Part shown: in pieces, positions 57,877 to 64,000 of the stretch
Layout: every line of letters starts with the position of its first letter
Position numbering within the stretch: the stretch's first letter is position 1
From: Corynebacterium marambiense
Lineage (GTDB): Bacteria; Actinomycetota; Actinomycetes; Mycobacteriales; Mycobacteriaceae
Direction of reading: 5' to 3'
Length of the DNA stretch: 64,000 bases
Assembly (NCBI RefSeq): GCF_016342275.1
Contig: NZ_JAEIOT010000004.1
Span: forward strand, 1-64,000
Made by a program: the position numbers and the translations under genes
The notes under the pieces: model-generated
Databases searched by the model: none
Seen by the model: only the letters and a program-made list of their open reading frames with translations
Told to the model about the DNA's origin: nothing

Positions 57877-58605
57877 TCATCTTCCAGGGCGCCTACCGGC
57901 GACATCCTGAACTCGACTGATCCCGCTCACCCACTCTGCAACAGCAGGATCGATACTACGAACGAGTGCGAAGGCCTCTCGCATACGATCCCCCACGTCA
58001 ATTCCCAGCAATGGTTCCATGTGGGAAACACGGTTCCGTAAATGATGAATGTGGACGACTCTCCAGTATGCCTTCTCCCCCTCTGGGTCAACCTCGTTGG
58101 GAAATGAGTTTTTCAGAGCGGCCTCCCACAGGAGTCGACGATTACTGTTATCCAGAGATGACCGGGAGGCTTGGGAATGGTGGTTGGGCAACAGGTCTTT
58201 CCACATTCCGAACATGACCTGCGCCAGGACATCATCGTGACTGACGGGAACTCCGTGACGGGGATGATCCACCGCCCGCCTACCAGCTTCTTTCTGCGCA
58301 CGATTAAGCGCACTCTGCCGTTTACCAGCAGTTAGACCACGTAGCGGGGTGGCTGGCTCCTGAAGCAACCAACTCCCGCTCCTGCCGGTGCGCTTCACAT
58401 TCCATGCCTGGAGTTCCCGATCCATAGCGTTGCGCAGGACCACTTCCGTGACACCGAGAACCTCGTGCACCGCCGCAGTCAGCTCCAGATTCCACCGGTA
58501 GAGACGCAACGCGTCTTTCTCGTTCCCACCGGTCTGAACAAGATACGGCTGCATGCGAGACCTATGCAGTGCATCAAAGATCTTCGCCCGGGTACGAGAT
58601 TTCAT
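57877..58605 (-). CDS. Abi-like HEPN-domain protein
   Basis: 242 residues, all-helical, Abi_2/AbiD-F-like (PF07751). WNLELTAAVHEVLGVTEVVLRNAMDRELQAW (in parts, 38-68) is at the front, and the C-terminal HEPN motif R190-N-R-V-S-H195 (R-x4-H) is the expected ribonuclease site. Family members block phage growth when activated, probably by cutting RNA. Transcript is likely leaderless: TATAGT lies nine bases before the ATG. It stands alone, flanked by its own terminator, between tsaE and tsaB, which are adjacent in relatives: a sign of insertion. Confidence 0.82.
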   Translation of the reverse strand: MKSRTRAKIFDALHRSRMQPYLVQTGGNEKDALRLYRWNLELTAAVHEVLGVTEVVLRNAMDRELQAWNVKRTGRSGSWLLQEPATPLRGLTAGKRQSALNRAQKEAGRRAVDHPRHGVPVSHDDVLAQVMFGMWKDLLPNHHSQASRSSLDNSNRRLLWEAALKNSFPNEVDPEGEKAYWRVVHIHHLRNRVSHMEPLLGIDVGDRMREAFALVRSIDPAVAEWVSGISRVQDVAGRRPGR

Positions 58606-58708
58606 GGCACTATATTTTCACGAATAGACTATTTGCTACCACCCTTTTCCGGAAATCCCACTTGCGTATCCGGATCCTCCCGGACTACTGCCACCGGTGG
58701 ACCGGAAA

Positions 58709-59200
58709 CTAACGTAGCCGCCACTCCACAATCCGTGCCTCCGACTCCGGGTCCTCCCGCACGGCCGTTTCCCGGTCGAAGGTGACCTCGAGCCAGGTGT
58801 CGGTGAGTTGTTCCACCAGCCCCCCGCCCCATTCGGCGACGATGACGGCGTCGTCGAGTTCGGTGTCCAGGTCGAGGGAGTCAAGAGCCCCGAGGGCATC
58901 GACCTCGGCGTCCGGGTCCTCCCCGAACAACCGGTAGGCGTCGACGTGGATGAGGTCGGGGCCTCCGGTGAGTGAGCGGTGCACGCGGGCGATGACGAAC
59001 GTCGGGGACGTGACCCGGCCCTTTACCTTCATCCCCTCCGCCAGGCCCTGGGTGAAGGTCGTCTTGCCCGCGCCGAGCGGCCCGTCGAGAATCACCACAT
59101 CCCCCGCTTCGAGCGCTGCGCCGAGTTCCGCAGCGAACGCGCGGGTGTCGGCGGCGGTCTCCAGCCGCGTGGTTCCGGTGGTCGGGAACGTGGACTTCAT
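58709..59200 (-). CDS. tsaE: tRNA threonylcarbamoyladenosine ATPase TsaE
   Basis: 163 residues, P-loop ATPase needed for t6A synthesis. Walker A LGAGKTTFTQGLAEG (about 42-56), switch-like VTSPTF, and L-I-H-V-D-A-Y-R-L with the conserved His/Asp. The start follows GGGAGAAGACC. It lies 38 bases after alr, in the order alr-tsaE. Confidence 0.94.
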   Translation of the reverse strand: MKSTFPTTGTTRLETAADTRAFAAELGAALEAGDVVILDGPLGAGKTTFTQGLAEGMKVKGRVTSPTFVIARVHRSLTGGPDLIHVDAYRLFGEDPDAEVDALGALDSLDLDTELDDAVIVAEWGGGLVEQLTDTWLEVTFDRETAVREDPESEARIVEWRLR

Positions 59201-59237
59201 CGGTCTTCTCCCACTGTGTGCTGCATGAGGGATACGG

Positions 59238-60350
59238 TCACTGCCCCACGTACTCGCGGACCACGCGCCCGTGCGGGCGGCAGATGATCTCGTAGGGGAT
59301 GGTGTCGAGGGCGCGTGCGAGATCGTAGGCGGTCATCTCACCCGAGGTACCGGGGCCGAAGATCACGGCTTCGTCTCCCATAGTGACCCCGTGCGGGTTC
59401 GATCCGAGATCGATAACGATCTGATCCATGCACACGACGCCGACCTGCGGGTACCGGTGTCCGTTGATGGTGACCTCTATTGTGCCGGCCAGACCGCGGG
59501 CGAGCCCATCCGCGTATCCCATGGACACGACGGCGAGTACGCCTTTGTGCCCGGCGCGCCAGGTGAGCCCGTAGGACACTCCTTCGCCTTTGTCGACCGG
59601 TTTCACGACGGTGACGGTCGCGGCGAGTGTCATCGCCGGGCGTAGTCCGTTGTCCCATCCCGCAACGGGTTCCAGGCCGTAGAGCGCCAGTCCCGGTCGT
59701 ACCATGTCAAAACCGAGGTCATCCCGGGTCAGTACTGCCGGAGTGTTCGCCAGATGGTTGACGCTCGGATTGAGTCCGGTTTCCCGGGCGGCCGCGATGG
59801 CGTCTTTGAGGCGTTGTGCCTGGGCATTGTTCTCGGGGTTTCCGGGTTCGTCGGCGCACGCCAGGTGCGAGAATATCCCGGTGACGTTGACGGCATCGTG
59901 CGCGTCGGCGAGCAGCCCGAATACTCCGTTCCATTCGCATCGGGGTACTCCGGCGCGGTGGAGGCCGGTGTCGGCTTTGACGGTGACCCGGGCGGTACGC
60001 CCACACGCGCGGGCAGCGGCGACGACGGCGTGGGCTTGCTCCACGGAGCTGACGCCGAGGTCGATGCCGTCGGAGATCGCGGCCCGGAGGTCCTGCTCGG
60101 GCGTCCAGATCCAGGACAGTATCGGTTGCGTGATGCCTGCCGCCCGTAGTTCGTGTGCCTCGGCGAGGGTGGCCACACCAAATTGATCGGCGCCGTTAGC
60201 GGCGATGGTTTGTGCGACTTTCGCTGCGCCGTGGTTGTATCCGTCCGCTTTGACCACGGCCATCAACTGCGCCGCACCCGCACGCTTCTTGAGCAGTCTG
60301 GTGTTGTACGCGATGGCAGCGAGGTCGATACGGGCGGTGAGCAAGTTCAT
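59238..60350 (-). CDS. alr: Alanine racemase Alr
   Basis: 370 residues from ATG 60350. PLP Lys34 (VVKADGYNHG), catalytic Tyr in MGYADG, and a C-terminal substrate-site YEIICRPHGRVVREY. Supplies D-alanine for peptidoglycan. GTG 60368 is an in-frame alternative. First gene of the run alr-tsaE. Confidence 0.95.
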   Translation of the reverse strand: MNLLTARIDLAAIAYNTRLLKKRAGAAQLMAVVKADGYNHGAAKVAQTIAANGADQFGVATLAEAHELRAAGITQPILSWIWTPEQDLRAAISDGIDLGVSSVEQAHAVVAAARACGRTARVTVKADTGLHRAGVPRCEWNGVFGLLADAHDAVNVTGIFSHLACADEPGNPENNAQAQRLKDAIAAARETGLNPSVNHLANTPAVLTRDDLGFDMVRPGLALYGLEPVAGWDNGLRPAMTLAATVTVVKPVDKGEGVSYGLTWRAGHKGVLAVVSMGYADGLARGLAGTIEVTINGHRYPQVGVVCMDQIVIDLGSNPHGVTMGDEAVIFGPGTSGEMTAYDLARALDTIPYEIICRPHGRVVREYVGQ

Positions 60351-60436
60351 GGTTGTCCATTCTGCCACGCGGGAAACTGGCTCTCGCGTTCACGTAGCCC
60401 CACTTGTTGACGCCCGTCCGTGCCCGATGCTGCCCG

Positions 60437-61897
60437 TTATCTAATGGGATTCACTGCCATCCGGACAACACCCCGGACGGCGGCGGCGATACCGCTGGAT
60501 GGGACGGGACCGCCGCAGGCCCGGGCCGCCTCTCCGTGGACCTTCGCCGCGAGCGCGACCATCTCTGGGTCGGCGCGGTGGGCGATGGCGGCACCAATGA
60601 TACCGCTCAGTACGTCCCCGGAGCCGGGTGTGGCGGCCCAGGAGCATCCGGCGTCGACGAGGAAACACTTTTCGGCGGTGGCGACAACGGTGACCCGCCC
60701 TTTGAGCAGGACGCAGCAGTTCAGTTTCTCCGCTAGAGCTCGGGCGGCGGCGATTCGGTCGGACCCCGGGGCGGTACCGGTGAGGCGTTCGAACTCCCGA
60801 TCGTGCGGGGTGAGCACGGTGAATACACCCCGGTGCCCGCGGGTGGTGATCATGTCGGCGAGCTCCGCGCGGGAGGAGACGAGGGTGAGTGCATCGGCGT
60901 CGAGAAGCACCGGTAGGTCGGTGGCGAGGAGGTCCGCGAGAATCGTGGCCTCATCCTCCCCGGTCCCGGTTCCGGGCCCCACCGCCCACGCCTGTACCCG
61001 GCCCGCTTCGGCGATCGTGGGTGTGCCGATGATCTCGGGGTGGGCGGTGATCACCGCGTCGTGGCAGCTTCCGGCGAAGCGAACCATCGGAGAGGTGGCG
61101 CGCAGGGCTCCGGTGGTGGCGAGCACCGCCGCCCCGGGGTACCTACCGGACCCGGCGTGGACGCCGACCACTCCCCCGGTGTACTTGTCCGAGGTACGAC
61201 CGGGTCGCGGCCAGGCTGCGAGATCCCCGCGTTCGACGAGGCGGGCGTGCGGGGTGTGGTTCTCCAGTTCCCGGTCGATCCCGAGGCCGTGGCAGGTGAC
61301 AGTTCCGCAGTGTTCCGCGCCGAACACGTGCACGGGTTTCAATGCCCCGAAGGTGACGGTGTGGGTGGCGGGGAGATGGTCGTCGTGGGCGTGCCCGGTC
61401 ATCGGGTCGACACCGCTGGGGATGTCGACGGCGACGACGGTCGGACCAGTGTCGCAGCCGCGGATGATCCGGGCCGCGGCCGCACCGTGCCCCCGCAGAC
61501 CACCGGATGCGCCGAGTCCGACGATCCCGTCAATGATGAGGTCGGCACCCCGAACGTCTCCGGCCGGTTGTTCCCCGGGGGCACGCCAGCGAGCGCAGGT
61601 TCCGAGAAATGCGGACGCCTCCCCGTGCAGTGTCGAGCCGACGGGCCACACGGTGACACCCGCACCACGGCGGGCGAGTTCGGCGGCGGCGAACAGCGCG
61701 TCACCGCCGTTTCCCCCGGAGCCTGCGAGGACCAGAACCTTCGCGCCGGCGGCACCTGGGCTTCGACGGCCGCGCAGGATACGGTCGCAGTCCACCGCCA
61801 GAGAGTGCGCCGCACGCCTCATGAGGCCCCCACCAAGTTTCTCCAGCAGCGGTCGCTCGGCGGCACGGACGGTGTCCGGGATGTGGACGGGGATCAT
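60437..61897 (-). CDS. nnr: Bifunctional NAD(P)H-hydrate epimerase/dehydratase Nnr
   Basis: 486 residues. The N-terminal epimerase domain (GSGGNGGDALFAAAELARRG near 57-76) repairs R-NADHX to S-NADHX; the C-terminal ADP-dependent dehydratase (ribokinase-like) has GAGSGRYPGAA, VLTPHDREFERL and GSGDVLSGIIGA. AGGAG precedes the ATG. Upstream of alr by 86 bases, same direction. Its 5' side marks the border of the AT-rich stretch. Confidence 0.95.
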   Translation of the reverse strand: MIPVHIPDTVRAAERPLLEKLGGGLMRRAAHSLAVDCDRILRGRRSPGAAGAKVLVLAGSGGNGGDALFAAAELARRGAGVTVWPVGSTLHGEASAFLGTCARWRAPGEQPAGDVRGADLIIDGIVGLGASGGLRGHGAAAARIIRGCDTGPTVVAVDIPSGVDPMTGHAHDDHLPATHTVTFGALKPVHVFGAEHCGTVTCHGLGIDRELENHTPHARLVERGDLAAWPRPGRTSDKYTGGVVGVHAGSGRYPGAAVLATTGALRATSPMVRFAGSCHDAVITAHPEIIGTPTIAEAGRVQAWAVGPGTGTGEDEATILADLLATDLPVLLDADALTLVSSRAELADMITTRGHRGVFTVLTPHDREFERLTGTAPGSDRIAAARALAEKLNCCVLLKGRVTVVATAEKCFLVDAGCSWAATPGSGDVLSGIIGAAIAHRADPEMVALAAKVHGEAARACGGPVPSSGIAAAVRGVVRMAVNPIR

Positions 61898-62002
61898 GGT
61901 TTCATCTCCTGGAAGGTGACGGTGTGTACCAACGCATAAGAAATAGCTCCGTCAAAAGCCACCGGCGTCAATAGTAAGTCAAAGAAACTATCACCACGCA
62001 AA

Positions 62003-62857
62003 TCACATCATAGAACAATCAACACCCCAAACACACTGAACAAGCAAGCCAAGTCCACCAACGCGATTGAAAGCATCACCATGACCGACCATATCCGGCC
62101 GCACAAAAGTCCTATCAGGAGGATTATCGAAACTCGGATAACCGACGGCGACAAACGGGTTACCATGGTCATCAACCACAATGGGATCGTCGTATCCTTC
62201 AAAGTGAAATTCAATATTGAATTTCACTTTCTTTCCAGATGGAACAATAACCAAAGCCTTATATGATGTTACCTCACTCGAACTAATTGAAGAACCATGG
62301 GAGCTCAAATATCTCTCCCCTGTAATCGAACCATTCTCTACTTCTAGAGCATTTCGATCGGGAGAGCCGAGATCAATTGCAAAATTAACCCTAGGAGAAT
62401 CACCCTGTGGCGTAAAAAATGTCATAATTTTAGGAGAGAATTCCTCCGATTCGTTAATGACACTAGCCAGAATTTCTTTTACAACCACCGGATTTTTCGT
62501 TAACCCCTTCATTGAAAAATCTATCTCAATCATTGCGTCAACACCATCCCGCAAATCTGAGATTCGACCTGTTTGATTATATTTCCAGAATAAAGGACCG
62601 ACTGGCTGTCCAATCGCGCTAGGAACATCATTGCCTGGCCACTCCATCAAAGAAGTATCCAAGTCACCGTCATTTTCTTGAATACCATCAAGCTGTTCTA
62701 GCGAAATAGAATCTTCACTATACCGAGAAAACCATTTATTTTGTTTTACGGCCACAACAGATGCAGGGCTAGTTGTTGAATCGACAATATCAACCACACG
62801 ACGAGAGGTCGATTCCTGATAAGTCGCCATTAGTGGATGGAAAAAGAAGCTAAACAA
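62003..62857 (-). CDS. Unknown envelope protein from AT-rich segment, 5' end broken
   Basis: The clean open part is 284 residues, beginning at TTG 62857. Upstream in the same frame the codons (to about 62940) read NWFREN, then GGIAVGVIVAAIIGLFSFFF, an obvious membrane helix, but no ATG/GTG/TTG start. An ATG at 62967 with AGGGTG upstream opens M-L-E-T-G-W-S-R-F-L-F in a frame that becomes continuous if one T is added to a T5 run near 62936. So the gene is probably 62003-62967 (about 321 residues) with a frameshift. The exterior part has no recognised motif. Base composition (about 40% GC) is foreign to the neighbourhood. Confidence 0.6.
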   Translation of the reverse strand: MFSFFFHPLMATYQESTSRRVVDIVDSTTSPASVVAVKQNKWFSRYSEDSISLEQLDGIQENDGDLDTSLMEWPGNDVPSAIGQPVGPLFWKYNQTGRISDLRDGVDAMIEIDFSMKGLTKNPVVVKEILASVINESEEFSPKIMTFFTPQGDSPRVNFAIDLGSPDRNALEVENGSITGERYLSSHGSSISSSEVTSYKALVIVPSGKKVKFNIEFHFEGYDDPIVVDDHGNPFVAVGYPSFDNPPDRTFVRPDMVGHGDAFNRVGGLGLLVQCVWGVDCSMM

Positions 62858-63050
62858 GCCAATAATTGCAGCAACAATTACCCCAACAGCAATGCCTCCA
62901 AAATTTTCCCGAAACCAATTATTTGAGCTTTTAGAAAAAGAAATCTAGACCACCCCGTTTCTAACATAAGGACACCCTGACAAAAATGGCTAAATAAAGG
63001 CCAAACCAAGTTACGCGTGAAATAAACATAGATCTTCTGAAAGGCAGTTT

Positions 63051-63704
63051 TTAGTGCAGATTTTCTTCCTCCAATGCAGCCCTGTCGAGAGCAACATTCT
63101 CCAAACTTAGGACACCATCACGCACTTTAACCTCACCAACTAATGGAACACTTGGGCAGCAAGATGGATCTCCATCAAGATACCCATCCCAATAGACAGT
63201 TAACACTTCATCACTTATGTACATAGATTTAACCCCCCCCCGGCCGGCATCAATTTTGATCGCACTACCCGATCGGGAAATTCGATTTATACTCCTATCA
63301 ATTTGTCCAATAAAATTATCCCTGTCAGTATATACCAAGATCGTCGAAGGCCACATGACAGTACCTGTCGCACAGGTGACATCTATTACGCCATCATCAA
63401 TTCCATCACCATTCATATCACCAATGACCAAGTGTCCTCCTGTCTCTAAATTCTCGCCCGAATATGAGCCGACAATTCCCACATGGGCCCGCCCACCTAA
63501 CATATGATCCAACTGCCCATCCACCATCTCGCCACCAGGATTCCCACAAAGAGGCGGAACCTCTGCACCTATTAAATCATCATAGCTAACAGGCCTAGCG
63601 GCACCTCTATCCTCAGAACCAATCCCCCCAGTCCTCAAATCAGAACAACCAGAAATAGAAAATAGCATAAAAAAGAATACGATTGCTAAATTTAGTTTCC
63701 GCAA
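63051..63704 (-). CDS. Unknown lipoprotein from AT-rich segment
   Basis: 217 residues. Lipobox S-I-S-G-C (Cys20), an acidic loop GDMNGDGIDDGVIDV of EF-hand/Excalibur-like calcium-binding look (near 95-109), and four more Cys residues. I do not recognise the family. The start is TTG 63704, with a perfect AGGAGGAA five bases before it; no ATG or GTG competes. A run of nine C (63233-63241; G9 on the coding strand) lies within codons G-R-G-G-V. GC is low. Same direction as the preceding unknown envelope gene, about 80 bases apart. Confidence 0.75.
   Translation of the reverse strand: MRKLNLAIVFFFMLFSISGCSDLRTGGIGSEDRGAARPVSYDDLIGAEVPPLCGNPGGEMVDGQLDHMLGGRAHVGIVGSYSGENLETGGHLVIGDMNGDGIDDGVIDVTCATGTVMWPSTILVYTDRDNFIGQIDRSINRISRSGSAIKIDAGRGGVKSMYISDEVLTVYWDGYLDGDPSCCPSVPLVGEVKVRDGVLSLENVALDRAALEEENLH
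63233..63241. repeat. Nine-base G tract inside the lipoprotein gene
   Basis: On the coding (minus) strand nine consecutive G occur within an otherwise AT-rich gene. In-frame as sequenced; a gain or loss of one base would cut the protein after about residue 155. Confidence 0.75.
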
Positions 63705-63871
63705 ACTTCCTCCTCAATATTTCCTGAATCGCTGATCAAAACGATCAATTTAAAATTGATCAAACAATAATCTATAGACCAGAGAGCTTCATGACGACAC
63801 ACTACTTTATCGACACTATACGACCATAGCAGCAGTGCTGTCACAGTTGGTGGATCATAAATACTCTTTCT

Positions 63872-64000
63872 TCAATTCCATCGCCGCTTCCGCGTAACGC
63901 GCGCCCCGGCGACGGCGAGTGCGCAGGCCGCGGCGACACCGACTCCGGCGACGAGCAGGATCGTTTCGCTCCCACCGGAGGTACCACCGGTGAACAAAGG
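63872..64000 (-). CDS. C-terminus of a membrane-anchored protein (partial)
   Basis: The minus strand ends with a Gly/Ser/Thr-rich segment, a 20-residue hydrophobic helix (ILLVAGVGVAAACALAVAGA) and a basic tail R-V-T-R-K-R-R-W-N. Its 5' part lies beyond the right edge. This is a type I membrane anchor after a Gly-rich spacer; the protein itself is unknown. GC content is back to the chromosomal value. The gap 63705-63871 (167 bases, AT-rich) has no gene. Confidence 0.7.
   Translation of the reverse strand, partial: PLFTGGTSGGSETILLVAGVGVAAACALAVAGARVTRKRRWN

Noticed and set aside
61898..63871. Insertion sequence or prophage as source of the AT-rich segment
   Set aside because: No transposase, integrase, terminal inverted repeats or tRNA gene was seen.

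Overview
The window looks like chromosome from a high-GC Corynebacterium or a close relative in the Mycobacteriales. The evidence is an htaA-hmuTUV-htaB haem-uptake cluster with a DtxR-type iron box, an mntABCD-mntR manganese operon, sigD-rsdA, DUF5319 and guaB-guaB3-guaA in one block, alr-tsaE-tsaB-rimI-tsaD-groESL, an ImuA'/ImuB/DnaE2 mutasome, and several leaderless or GTG/TTG starts. Species cannot be named from the sequence alone. No tRNA, rRNA, CRISPR array or transposase was seen.

Layout. 1-5438: haem uptake (htaB cut by the window edge, hmuV, hmuU, hmuT, htaA) behind a DtxR box. 5500-9100: a small membrane protein, metX with a McbR-like operator, a DUF3017 protein, folD and trmL. 9107-13783: mntR-mntD-mntC-mntB-mntA. 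14035-19173: two bacterial PH-domain membrane proteins and dnaE2. 19440-22215: metQ-metN-metI methionine importer, again with a McbR-like site, closed by a strong hairpin. 22410-24841: decayed remnants of two tandem PelF/DUF3492-type glycosyltransferases. 24869-29184: a sucrase/ferredoxin-like protein, an AMIN-like lipoprotein, and imuB/imuA' behind a LexA box. 29304-34926: a LuxR-type response regulator, a PspC-sensor histidine kinase, a divergent PspC/LiaF-like protein separated from the kinase by a large palindrome, and a big FtsX-like membrane protein. 35222-42371: an Excalibur lipoprotein, guaA, guaB3, guaB, DUF5319, rsdA and sigD.

42724-48292 is an accessory four-gene cassette of two YbjN-fold proteins, a 900-residue helical-repeat protein and an HSP90-family ATPase, immediately downstream of groEL. 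groEL/groES (48446-50373) carry a CIRCE/HrcA operator. 50574-54386 holds two paralogous secreted proteins that fuse a cutinase-like esterase, a vWA-like domain and a PKD domain. 54722-61897 is the tsaD-rimI-tsaB-(Abi/HEPN)-tsaE-alr-nnr block. From about 61900 to 63870 the base composition becomes AT-rich and two unfamiliar envelope proteins appear, one with a frameshift-like break at its 5' end and one with a nine-base G tract. The last 130 bases hold the C-terminus of another membrane-anchored protein.

The main functional themes are metal supply (haem, Mn), sulfur amino acids (metX, metQNI), SOS mutagenesis, envelope-stress signalling, purine synthesis and proteostasis (HSP90-like, GroESL). 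Unusual material sits at insertion points between these conserved blocks.
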